DNA of 64,000 nt from Linnemannia hyalina (GCA_019671135.1 JAHRHY010000001.1:3534001-3598000); one strand, 5' to 3'. Shown: positions 11,791-23,227, numbered from the stretch's first letter. The notes: generated from the sequence alone by a model not told the origin. Numbers and translations: made by a program.

Positions 11791-13695
11791 ATGGCAAAGA
11801 GTACGTCGCTATTCCCCTCTGTGTCATTCGCTTGTTCCCCAACAACCACTCTCAAAGGACGTCTTGTATAGCAACACTCCATGCAACCGCAGCACAGGAG
11901 ACTCGCTCGCTCGACTTGAAGAGAAGGAACGGGATGACCGAAAAGAGGGGGCTCAGGAACACTCGTTGCTACCGTTCCTGCTACTGGACGCGTGGACTGT
12001 TGACGACGGGAGGATATGGACCTGAGCGATTCCTTTTGTGGTTATTTTGGCGCTAATCGGTTCATGCCACCCACTTCAATGGCTTCTTTTTTTTTGTGTG
12101 TGTTTGCGGTGATGCCTTGGGAAAAAAAAGAGTCAAGCGAATTGGCGTTGATGTTATTCGTTAAGGATGATTGAAAGTGTTTGGTGATTAACTTGTCAGC
12201 AATGAGGGTGGACGCAGCTATTACCGACACAACAACAACAACAACAACAAACAAAAAAAAGCGAAGACCAAGGCGTACCCTCACCTAAAGAGAATGACAA
12301 CCACAATGGTCTATCGGCCGATACAATGCCACCTTCGGGGGCGAGAACACACATCCACACCTCATCTAAGCAAACCCCACCCCATTGATGGCTAACATTC
12401 TCATATCCACGCTCTCTCTTTACTTATCATCTACCTTTGACTTCTCTCAAAATAGTTCCCCGTAACTTCAAGTTGATGGAGGAGCTCGAGAAGGGAGAGA
12501 AGGGCATTGGCGATGGCACCTGCAGTTACGGATTGACAGAAGGTGATGATATGTTGATGTCCAACTGGAACGGCACCATCCTCGGCCCTGGACACGTAAG
12601 TCAAATTTATTCTTTAGTATTTTTTATTTCCTTGCCCTGAACCTGAACCTGAATGTGATGCAAGTAACGAGACTGGAGGAGAGAGGTTCCTTTTTGTCGT
12701 TGTTGTTGGAGCGGTTACCAATTCGTCTCCTTTTGCGCCTTCACAACCCCCCGAGCAAAGATATAAGAAACTTGAACAAACGGGCCGTTTATCGGAAAGC
12801 GCAACTACAAAATAAGATCATGAGGTGTGGAAATGGTAGCAAGCAAGGGGGATGAGGAAGGAGGCGGTAGAGAGGAGAGTGCTTGTTCATGACAGGCAGA
12901 CAAACAGCGTGGGGTTACAAAAGAAGGGGTGATGGTGAAAGCAAGCAAAATCAAGGTGGCGAGGACATTGATTTTTGATGGCAAATACAATACACGTCTT
13001 CCATCTACTTTTCTTTTCTCTTTTTTACTAATTGTCTCTGTTTCTTGCTCTCTCTTTCAATATTAGTCTGTTCACGAGAACAGGATCTATAGTCTTCGTC
13101 TGTACTGTGGCGAACATTACCCAGATGTACCTCCCACCGTCTCGTTTATCTCCCGTATCAACCTTCCCTGCGTGAACCAGCAAACTGGACTTGTAAGACG
13201 CCGAACAATCGAAGCCTTTGAGCTATCGTTCTTGACTTTTACTAGTTCGCAACCTATGGCACTTTTCCTTGTCATCGTTCTAACGCCTATTTTCTTTGGC
13301 ATTTCTTTTTGTAATTGCAGATCGACTCATCGAGATTGTCTTGCTTGAGCAATTGGAAGAGGAATTACGGCCTCGAGACCGTCCTGACCGAGTTGCGCCG
13401 GTAAGATACCGAACATCCCCTAGAGGAAAACATCCCCTAAAGGAAAACATGGACATTTTTGATTCTACAGGGTACGGACAACATATAGACCCGCAAGTCA
13501 GAATGCTTACTTACTTGCCCCTCTCGCCTGTCCCTTTACTTTCTTCATTATCGACATTAGTGAGATGGCTATGCCCCATAACAGGAAGCTTCCTCAGCCC
13601 CCAGAGGGATCCGCCTACTAGACGCACCTTGTTTTTTCTTCTTTTCTCTATGTAGGAAGAATAAGAAAGAGGTAGAGTTTGGCACAAACAAATGA
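11791..13695 (+). CDS. MMS2: Ubiquitin-conjugating enzyme variant MMS2/UBE2V
   Basis: Five exons (11791..11800, 12456..12595, 13067..13192, 13321..13400, 13656..13695) give 131 residues. The first exon is only 10 bases (Met-Ala-Lys plus one base) and is followed by a 655-base intron. The protein reads [20 protein letters not shown], then [30 protein letters not shown], and [15 protein letters not shown]. This tracks MMS2/UEV1 along its length. The E2 fold lacks the active-site Cys, as expected for a UEV. The partner is UBC13; the heterodimer builds Lys63-linked ubiquitin chains, notably on PCNA in post-replication DNA repair. The gene is convergent with the membrane-protein gene, whose stop is 250 bases away. 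Confidence 0.93.
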
Positions 13696-13941
13696 ACAAC
13701 AATACAAAAAAACTGATCCATTAAAAAAAAAGAGAGAATCGACTGTCTTGAGGGACTTCAATAGCTTCATTCTTACACAATGGGGAAAATTCGGGATATT
13801 ATTTGAAAGCGGGAAGGGAGGACAATGGGCGCGCGAGAGTCATGCAGCAAAAACATTCAACAGGGCGCACGACAAGACAATATGGGAGAGATAAGGGTAT
13901 TTTAATGCGTGCACTTTATGCTTCAAAGAGTGGTGCCTCGT

Positions 13942-15737
13942 TTATGGTCGAGTGGTGGAGGCAAGGTGGGATTTGTCGTTGCTGGTCAGGAACTCAAAGT
14001 GGTGGGTGGCCAAGTAGATGACAATCGCTACTGCGGCGACAACCATACCAATGAGATATGTCTGCAGGATGTAGTGGCGTCCTAGCGTGAATAGGCCTCG
14101 CGTAGGGCGGGAGAGGATGTATATCACTAGGATCATGAACAGGGCGGCAACGTAAATCAGGCCCACGTACAGGCCCTTTGGATATTGACATGCGACGCCT
14201 ATGTAATGTAGGTAGAAGTGTGATCAGATCGGAGAAGGAGAGGATAGGTGAGTTTGGGGAGGAAAGGGGGGAACTAGGCGGGCTGTTGTTTGCACTTTAT
14301 CCGGACGCCCAGAAAAGGCGACGACAATTTCACTTCAGTCAGCAAAATATGATTGTAAATAAATAATACGCCCAAAAGCAAAAAAAGTACTTTACCTGCA
14401 ACGATACCGCCATAGAGTACGCCGGCCAAGATCCACAAAACAACCAACTTCTTACTACTCTTCCTGCTCCTGACACCCAACTGACTGCCATTCGTCGAGA
14501 TCTGGCCAACTCTAGCCAAGTTGACACCCACGGGCAAGACCTGGCCAGAATAGGCCACCATCTCACACCATGACATGCCCAATGCTCCCAAGGCATACAT
14601 GTAATGCGAGACGTTGTGTTCCCATGTATCCTGGATCAACAAGTACCCCTCCTTCAATTGTGTCGCCAGTGCGAGAGAGAGTTGGCCGCTGCCGGTGGTG
14701 GGTGGGTGGGTTGAGAGGCCGATGCCCTGGGAATACTGTTCGAGGAAGAGGACGATGATGTTCTTGAAGAATGCGGCGGCGGTGTGGATGGCAGCGCCCG
14801 TGACATAGACGATTAGGAAGAATGTGAATACGTTTGCGAGGAATGCCCTGAACGTTGGAGTGTGCTTCCATGACGACGATTTCCTTGAAAGGACCGGGCT
14901 GTAGTGTCGTTGGCCCTGCTGCTGTTGATTCTGGTGTTGATTCTGGTCGTCCAATGAAATGTTACCTCCGGACCTTCCTCCACCTCCGCCCTGCTTATTG
15001 TCCAACGCCACATCCCCCCAAGAACTAGACCTCGCCAACGTCGACGTACGATAGTTATTCCGGCCATCATCATAGCCGATGGGACCCCGATTCCAGCGCC
15101 TCATAAGATCCGAGGAATAAAAGAACCAAGAATGAAACAACCCACTGACAAAGGGCTCAATCAGCCGAACAGCATCCCGCCAGGTATACCAATTCCCCCA
15201 AGTCGCGTCGGGCCCGGCCTTGATGACGACGGGGATGACGGTGAAGACGATGGTCGAGAGGGTGGTTAAGGTTTGGAGGAGGAGGATCTTTCCTGGCGGG
15301 GTGATCGTGGATAGGTATATGGGTGCGATGGACTCGGCGTCGTCGTCTTGGTTGTTGGGGTAGTTGCTGTTGTTGTTGATGTTGTTGTCGTTGTCGAGGC
15401 GGAGGGGTGAGGACGATGAGAGTTGGTTATTGTGGTCGTTATCGTCCTGGTGCTGTTGTTGGTGTTGAGGATCAGGGTAAAAGGGGTTGTGGTACGAGTT
15501 CGGAGGAGCGTTATTGGATGCTGCAGGGTTGAATTGCAGTTGGTGGTCTGAAGGGTAGACATATCCGCCAGTCATGCCGTTGTTACTGTTGGTATAGGCG
15601 AGTTCCCCTGCAGGTGGCAGGTTGTTTATGTTGGATTGGTTGTGGTCCATGATAGGTGCAGAAGAGAGGGAGGGGACGCGTTGGTAAGGGGCTTGACTTG
15701 AGGACGGCGACGACGATGGAAGACCTCTTGTGTCCAT
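13942..15737 (-). CDS. Multi-pass membrane protein of unknown function
   Basis: Exons complement 14396..15737 and 13942..14198 give 532 residues, joined by a 197-base GT-AG intron. The start is the ATG at 15737. The first ~145 residues are low-complexity (Ser, Asn, Gln, Pro). About seven hydrophobic segments follow, including ILLLQTLTTLSTIVFTVIPV, the paired helices around ANVFTFFLIVYVTGAAIHTA, LVVLWILAGVLYGGIVAG, YVGLIYVAALFMILVIYIL and YLIGMVVAAVAIVIYLATHH. A hydrophilic Gly/Gln-rich loop lies between segments two and three. I do not recognise the family. Membrane-embedded residues such as EPFVSGLFHSWFFY look conserved in character but match no motif I can name. It could be a transporter, a receptor-like protein or an organelle membrane protein. 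Confidence 0.75.
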
Positions 15738-16069
15738 TTGGTTTCTGGAAGGAAGAAGTAGGGATGGAAAGGATTCGAGTTGAGGAAGGAAAGAGGAGAT
15801 GAATGAGGAATGAAAAAAAAGAAGAGGAGGAATAAAGCGTCAAGGTGGTGCGGGCTTTCCCCTTTTATCCCTTCGTTTGTCTCTCAGCCAAATTTGCGTG
15901 ATATTTTTCATTTATCGAGGATTACAATAAAATGGGTTGAGAGACCAAACCTACCGATCTAAAACAAACGTAGCGTGCTTTTTCAGGGTGCTGTCGTCCA
16001 GGTTGCTATCTCATAACCATCATCCCCTCCTCCCATCATATCCTAGTCTCCACTTCACAATCCTCATTC
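15738..16069. other. Divergent spacer between the membrane-protein gene and the piggyBac transposase gene
   Basis: This holds the start side of the membrane protein (-) and the 5' flank of the transposase. I searched it for a TTAA target site, the piggyBac integration signature, and found none. No terminal inverted repeat was recognised by eye. Confidence 0.5.
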
Positions 16070-17944
16070 ATGCCCGAAACGATTTTGCCCAACCCAACTA
16101 ACAACTCTAATATCGAAATCCTTGGATCCTTTGATGTCCATAAGACGCCATTTACGAATGAACCAAATGAGTTGCTGTTCTCAATATCTCGCCGCCCTCA
16201 GGAGCTGTTTAATGATGATGACATCAGTGATGATGAGCCGTCGACACAAGGAAAGGTCGAGGATGGTTGCCTATCGTCTTCCTCTTCCTCAGCGCAAACA
16301 AGGATGACTGACAAGAAGATTGACAGCAAACCATGGACTCTCCCACCGCCCCCGGACTTCAAGAATATCTTCATGCACACAAAGGAGGAGCACGCGGCAC
16401 AAGCTGATGTTCCACTCGCATTTCAACTCGACGGCGAACTTTCACCTTTGACCCTTTTCACGCTCTTTTTCTCGGATTCGGTATGTTCACAAATTGCAGT
16501 CAATACCAACGCTTATGCAGCACCAAAAGGAGCTGGAGAAGTAGAAGGGTCACGCCACTGGGAGAATACGACCTTGGGCGACATACATATATTCCTAGGC
16601 ATCCTTGTCTACATGGGCATATTCCGACTACCCTGCGTCGAGGACTACTGGTCAACAAACCCAAACTACCCCCAACATTCGATCGCTCACTTCATGACCC
16701 TTGTTCGCTTCCAACAATTGAAGCGTTTCCTTCACGTCTCCCACCCAGACCTACTGGAAGAACATTGGTACTCGAAGGTAAAGCCTCTTACCACTAAATT
16801 GGCACAGGACTTCGCTCGCTACTACATCCCATCCTCCAATGTCTCCATCGACGAGATGATTGTTCGCTTTTCAGGAAGGAGTAGCCACACTGTCCGCGTA
16901 AAGGGCAAACCCACACCGGAAGGCTACAAGATTATCGCTCTTTGCCAAGCAGGATACACCTACTCCTTCCTCTACACATCTCGCATCAATTCTATCGTTG
17001 GCGTAGAAAAAATAAACGGACTGACTATGACCTCTTCAGCGGTTGTTCATCTCGCCAAAACACTCCCTTTTTCGACTCGTCACTACAATATTTACATGGA
17101 CAACTACTTCTCCAACATTCCCCTCTTTACTTATTTGCGCCAACTCCAAATCGGCGCTTGTGGTACTGTCCGTGTCAACTCTGCTGGAATCCCCAAATGA
17201 CTCAAGGTGCCGAAGGCCAAGAAGTTAGCATGGAACACTCTATCTGGCATTGTCGTCAATAATCAAGTCCTCGCTGTCATTTGGATGGATAATGCACCCG
17301 TCGGCATGCTCAGCACCATCCACAAAATCCACATGGACGATAACTTTATCGAGCGTATCCGTCGCTGTCCTCGCAACACCAGTACGAACGCCGCTAATGC
17401 TCGGGCAGTATTCAATGGAAATCCTACAGTTCCGCTCAAAATACCGAAATTGATCGATGACTACAACCACAACAAGAATGGAGTCGACCTCAGCGATCAG
17501 TTCAGATCATACTACTGTACCCAACTAACCGTTGTCAGGACATGGATGCCCCTATTTTTTTGGATTCTCGACACCACCATTGTCAACTCTTATCGTATCT
17601 ATACCGTGCGAAAGGGGACTCTTACCCACAAGGAATATCGGTTCAAATTGGCATGGGCCTTGATCGCCTCAGGAGCACTCAACCAACACCATTCCATGAT
17701 GAAAAAACACAAACGAGAGTGCGATGCGACGTCTGACAACCACCCCAGGAAGACCATGCACGTTACCAAAAACACTGTGCTACCCCCCAGCCGTTTTGTC
17801 CCCGGTTTCCACTATGGCCAATACTCCGATACCCGAGAACTCTGTCTCCTTTGCCGCTACAGAGCCACTGTCCTCAAGGACAAGAGCTACAAGAGTTCGA
17901 CGCAGACAAACTGGGTCTGTAAGGATTGCAAGGTTCCTTTGTGA
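16070..17944 (+). pseudogene. piggyBac-type transposase gene with one in-frame stop
   Basis: A single continuous frame of 625 codons is interrupted only by TGA at 17198-17200 (codon 377). No frameshift or deletion is seen. The DDD catalytic triad of the DDE_Tnp_1_7 (piggyBac) family is present: Asp261 in SIDEMIVRF, Asp344 in YMDNYFSNIPLF, and Asp473 in NGVDLSDQFRSYYC (numbering counts the stop codon). The C-terminus carries the piggyBac-like cysteine-rich zinc domain (CLLC, then CKDC). piggyBac transposases cut and paste at TTAA. Here the stop separates the third Asp and the Cys domain from the rest, so a full-length enzyme is not expected without readthrough. TGA could arise by C-to-T change from CGA. 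The N-terminal 377 codons and the C-terminal part are both well preserved, so inactivation is recent or selection persists on part of the protein. No flanking TTAA was found. Confidence 0.9.
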
Positions 17945-18423
17945 ATGTCAAAAGCCCGTAACTCCTTCGAGGATTTCCATCAGAATAGCAAGAGGACAAG
18001 AAAACATATGAAGAATGAATAAAGCCCTCTACTGCAACATTCGCATGAGTGTTACGCTTTTCACGCAGTTGGGTGGCTTAGACGCGAGATTCATGTGTAA
18101 CGCGGTCCGCTCACAATTATTTTGGCTCCTTGACCTTTCCACCATCCACACACCTTCCTCTTTCCATCCACAAACCAACGCCACCATCCACACACCAAGA
18201 AACACCACCCCCCTACACACAAACAAACACCAACAAACAAACACCGACAAACAAATCCAAACGAAAACATACAACTAGCATACACTTCTGAACACCGACC
18301 TCCCCTTTCACATTGGTATGACCGAGCACAAGCCTGCTTGCAGCTGTTTGCTTCTAGGTGTTGCCATTGCTAGAGGACTGATGCTAATCGCGGCTATTTT
18401 TTTCCCTACTTTTAGTCGTCATC
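17945..18423. other. Spacer between the piggyBac gene and the XPG-Fanzor gene
   Basis: 479 bases holding the likely promoter/leader of the XPG-Fanzor gene. From 18145 to 18260 it is rich in CA/CCA and ACAAAC units. A T-rich tract ending in an acceptor-like TTTTAG (18409-18414) lies 10 bases before the chosen ATG and may be a leader-intron acceptor. No TTAA and no clear terminal repeat were seen. Confidence 0.5.
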
Positions 18424-21400
18424 ATGGGTGTGGACGACCTGAGCGCCAAAATAAAGAAAACTACAGGAAAAGTCGACTCTCTCCTGGACAAGACTTGTCA
18501 TGTCGACCTCTTCGGATCATTCTACGCCCTCCTCAACACACGCGCATATCACACGACTGCCAAGCACGTCGCCAAAGAGGCCAGAGTGCAGGTGTCTTTT
18601 GAGGTGTCGTTCGATCCCGTGTCGTCGGACAAATCGTTGAAGCGACCTAACATCGCCCCACATCCACCCTGCAACATCACAGGAGCTCGACCAGCAAAAG
18701 CACCTCATTACACCTCGTCGGACCCCGTATCTCCAGCTCAAAATAACGCAGGATCAACTACTACAGAGATCGATCTTCCATCTTCCTCGAATCCAGCAAC
18801 TATGCTGATCGACACAGGGCTACGGAATACGGCACTATCCTCCGCTGGATCCAGCTCACACGACCCAAATCGATCAGGTCCGCCAGTAGCACAAGGAGGA
18901 GCTGATGGTGGCAAAGATTTGACTCTGCCCGACACAGACCAGCCAGAGCAACCTCAGCAAGTCACGCAGGTCTCACTCGTGGAGGCAATCGAGGAATTAT
19001 TACTCCAAGAGCCCAAGGAGATATACATCGACCTGGATGGCCATCCGTCAGTGACACCCCAGCAACGAGAGGACAAAGAGGTATATTTTCGTGGCCACAT
19101 CCAATGCACACGAGCGTATTTGCGCGGATAGATTCAAAAATAAGGGATATGATTGAACATAATGCATGACTCTTTCTTTTAATTATTTGGCATTTTAGTA
19201 CTTTGGACACATCGGGCTGGTCCTTGATAACCTCCTCTCAAGCAGATTGTCCAAGGTGCACACTATCATTCACGTCGACGGACCGCGTTCTCTGGAGAAG
19301 GAGGCCGAGCACAAGCGACGCGACGAACGTCTTCAGAAATCGCTCGACAAACTCACCCCCACCGCCACCAAGGACAAATTAGAATCCGGATTGGGACTCA
19401 AGGCAGTGTATAGGATATGCCGCTCAGCATACAGATTGCCGCCAGAGGCATTGGAACAGGTGCTGGGGGTGATGGAGAACAGTGGTTGGAGAGTATGCCG
19501 TTGTGCACACCAATCAGACCTGTGCATTGCGTCGCACGTCCGTCGAGCTCCTGAAAAGTCCGCCATACGTGTCGTAACCCACGATTCCGACCTTTTGGCC
19601 TATGAGGATATTCATTCCATCACCATTCCGGCTGGGATTTCAAGGGACTGGACCACATACTACAAGGACGAGCTCCTGATCAAGTTGGATCTGCCCTCCC
19701 CGGCCCATCTCGTACTCGTGTCTATTGTAACAGGAAACGATTACACCCGAGGGGTTCCCTACTACGGATTGGCGAGCAACACGGCAATTATCCGGCATTT
19801 CGACTTCGGGGTTTTGGGGGCAATGACAGGACAGGATCTGGTAGAGGGGTTTGAGAGACTGGTGGGTGACTATTTGGATGTGGTGAAGGCCAAGGCGGAG
19901 GATACTCGGAGGTCGGCAGGCCAACGACAACAACAACGGCGACAACGCCGAGCGCAACAAATTCGCCGCCAGACACCTCCACCAGAGTCCAAAGCGGAAC
20001 ACAGGGATCAAAAGCGCATAGATCGCGCAGATCTGCAGCTGGCTGTGACCGTGGCTGATTTCCAAGGTGCAATCGGGGCGTTCGTGTCCTGTCAAGAGTC
20101 TCCACAATCAACCGATGGGTCCCGACCACCTCCTGCATATGACGCCGTCCGTTCTACACTCTTGGAACTAGAAATGAGGAAGGCCAGGATCAATTCTTCC
20201 AGAGTCAAGAGAATCGGGGTTGCCGCCGAGACAAGAGATGCCTCGCTTGTTGCCGAAAGCTTGATGGATGCGGGCGAGCCTTCAACTCTCATAGTCCCCG
20301 CAGCGAGTGCCGGTCAGCAGGGCTACTTCGACTCTGGTCGCGGCGGTAAGGCCAAGGCGGAGCGGACAAGGAAGCACAGAGGTCCCCGCAAAAATCGAGC
20401 CAACAGGAAAAGGTCCAACAAGTGGAGGAAATCCATGTGAGTGGAAACTTGGATAATTTTTGCGTATTGGCGACCAAATTGCTTTCTGCAGGCTTTTTAC
20501 TAATACTCTCAATGTTGATATTATTTCTTGTTGTTAGGTTCCGAAGAAGGACCGATCTTGCCCGCCCCTATGAACCGCATAAGGTCTTTCTTCCTGATGC
20601 CAGCCCAGTGGAAGAGGACGCGCTCCAGCATCTAACGCCATCAATACCTCGACCATTCAAACCCAAACCCGACTCCAGCAATAACAACAACGACGATAAC
20701 GGCAACAACAAGAGCAACAAAAAGAAGCGCAAGAAGCCCTTAAAGCTACCCGCGGACAAGGAGGGGCCTAAAGCTCTAAAGAAGTCATTCGGTGGCGCTT
20801 TCAAGATGTTGGTACTGACAGCTGGATCACTTTGGGGCTGTCTCCGCCGCGCAACCGATCTGACATCAGAGGAGATTTCCCGAGTCGTCAACAGGATCGA
20901 CCGCGCCGTCTTCGTGATGAACTCCGCGAAACATGTCGTCATGAAGATGCTCGAGTTCTTTATTCTACGACGTCTGTTGCCTGCGCGAAACCAAGAGGAC
21001 CGACCCCAGGACAGTCATGAGGAAGACGCTATGTTCGGCGACGATGCTCTTGATCTTCTGCTTGGAAAGGACAGCGCAGGGGTCATCATTCGAAATCTCA
21101 TCTCATTCGCCCTTCGAGGATCCACATCGGCGCAGGCTGGACGGAGAGCAGAAAAGGCCGAGTCTATTAGCGCATATGCTCTCGCCATTTCTATCTTCGA
21201 GCAGTTCCGAGCTTTGCACCCATCAATCAAGGCGCTCAACCCTGACCATATACCCCTCTCGAATGTCCAGCAGGATTTGGCGCCAAAGATCTGTTTAGCG
21301 ATCAAGATGCACTACCGAAAACTGCCAACAACTATAGTCAACAAGGTAATGCTCTACTAACAAGTTGCATGCGAAAGTGCGCATTGAAAGTGGATAATAC

Positions 21401-23227
21401 ATATATAAAATTATAATAACGCCAATTCATTCCTTTTTCCTTTATGAATCTAGATGAAAAAGCTTGGTTTCGAATCATCGACAATTCCCTCCTGTGATGG
21501 AGAAGAGGAGGAGGAGGAAAAGGAGGAGGAGAACGGCGATGAATTTCGGGATGTAGCGGAGGAGACCACCAATAAGTCCGACAAGATTGTCTTCGAGGCC
21601 GGTCACATCAAGACCTGGTGGGATGAGATGCTCCGACTCCCATACGACCAGAGACCGCGCTTCTGTATTAGTACGCAGTTGGGTGACTCGTTTCTGGACA
21701 TCAGCGAGGAAGCTATTCTGGCAATTCTCTGGGGAGAGTCATCGGGAGATGTGGGCAGGACGATGGAAGCCAAGGTGCGGAGTAGGACGGAGGCCAAGGA
21801 GGACCAGGAGTCTGACTATGGCGGGTTGATGAGGCGTCTCTTTATCGGCAAGCCAGAGGATCTGGTGAACAAGGAAGTCAGGCAGACGACATATGGCAAA
21901 AAGACTACGACCATGCAGGAGCTCTCTACCCAGCACCCACAGATCTACGGACAAGGATCCCTTGCACGCTACACCATCCGAAGGGTTAACGTCCTGCGGG
22001 AAATACACAATCAAAATCTGACAACACCCACACAGCCAACAGCAACAACATCAACTTCATCATCAACAGCGGCGCCACAGCTACCCGCGCTGCCTTCACC
22101 CACCGGCTCCATGGCGACAAACAAACGATACGCATTGAGCAACTACCTAAGAACTGATGGTCATCAGCTACAACTACTCGCGTTTGATGTGCGACGAGGT
22201 TGGGAATCCTCTTTCTCCAAGAACAAGCTTATTCACAGGATCGAGACAGACTTCCCGACAAGACAGTCCATTGTCGATTGGTTTGGGGATGACATGTCCT
22301 CTGTCGTTGTCGTCGGTGTGGACCCAGGAGAGAAAGTCAGCGGCACCTTTTGTGTGAGGCTCGGCGAGGATTGGGCCGTGAATCTGTTGGTCAAGAGAAG
22401 CTCTTTATACCAGCCGACGTTAGCGCATCGGAGCTGGATGCAGGACTTGAAAGGAGCCCAGCCGACGGCGGACTCCGGGGGGGCACTAGATGGAGGCGTG
22501 TGGGCAGTCCAGGACCCATCCAACCCGACCAAGACGACCCTACTACCAAGTATGTTCGATATTGAAGGAACACTGCAGCCGACCTCGTACGAAACATGGG
22601 ACAAGATGGTCGAAGCCCACCGAAAGTACTTGTCTGCGGAACCACTGCTTCACGAATTCTATGGATCGCATACTGTCAAGTTCGCCAACTACGAGCACCG
22701 CAAGGCCAAGTTGTCGGAGATGGATCTTGCTGTTGCTGGTGTCATGAGGTTGGTGGAAGCGGCGGTATCAAGGATTCCCGAGGGCAAGACCCCTACCGTA
22801 CTGTTTGCATGGGGAAACGGATCGTTCCGTTCTGGCTACAACTTAACCTCGCAGCATATGACATTGCAGCGACGGCTTGCTCAGAAGGTAATAGCACAAA
22901 CGGACACGGTTCAAGTGAAGCGCCAATTCAATGAGAATAAGTGCAAGTACCAATCAAATTGCTTTATTTTCTACAAACTCGTAGGCCCGCGAAAGAGGGT
23001 ACTTGGTTCTGTTAGTCGACGAGTACCTGACTTCTACAATGTGCCCCACTTGCGTTGCGGTTGGAGTGTCAACAAGATTGGCGAAACCCTCAATGCGTGT
23101 TTGCGCCTGTTTGAAGTGTCAAAGGTGGATTCATCGGGATGTGGTCGGGGCGCATAATATTGCGCTTGTTGGCGAGCAGTATGTGCGGACTCTTGGACGA
23201 CCAGCGCCCCTACTACGACCTCTATAA
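18424..23227 (+). CDS. XPG/FEN1-like nuclease fused to a Fanzor (TnpB-like RuvC) nuclease
   Basis: Five exons (18424..19080, 19199..20436, 20538..21345, 21454..22887, 22985..23227) with four GT-AG introns of 97-118 bases give one frame of 1459 residues. The N-terminal half is XPG/FEN1-like. It starts MGV and has an acidic position in CHVDLFGSFYALL, IIHVDGPRS (D246), an XPG-I segment WRVCRCAHQSDLC (Q324, D326), VVTHDSDLL (D348, D350) and TGNDYTRGVPYYG (D400). A strongly basic linker (about 599-637) follows, then a helix-rich region. The C-terminal half is Fanzor: the pre-RuvC motif SNYLRTDGHQLQLL (near 1136), RuvC-I VVGVDPGEKVSG (D1191), FAWGNGSFRSG (near 1354), VDEYLTSTMCPTC (E1392, C1399, C1402), CLKC (C1421, C1424) and RuvC-III HRDVVGAHNI (D1431). 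Fanzors are RNA-guided DNA endonucleases of eukaryotic mobile elements. The fusion is inferred from frame continuity; two separate transcripts remain possible. Confidence 0.85.
20231..20556 (+). other. Basic hinge / likely nuclear localisation segment of the XPG-Fanzor protein
   Basis: This covers the end of exon 2, the 101-base intron 2 (20437..20537) and the start of exon 3. The protein there (about residues 599-637) is dominated by Lys and Arg, e.g. RKHRGPRKNRANRKRSNKWR, and sits between the two nuclease halves. It could be a nuclear localisation signal or a nucleic-acid-binding linker. The intron lies inside the linker, so the domain junction coincides with a splice site. Confidence 0.55.

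Noticed and set aside
16122..17262. Other-frame ORFs inside the piggyBac gene, e.g. 16942-17262
   Set aside because: They are shadows. The frame starting at 16070 carries all family motifs on both sides of the TGA.
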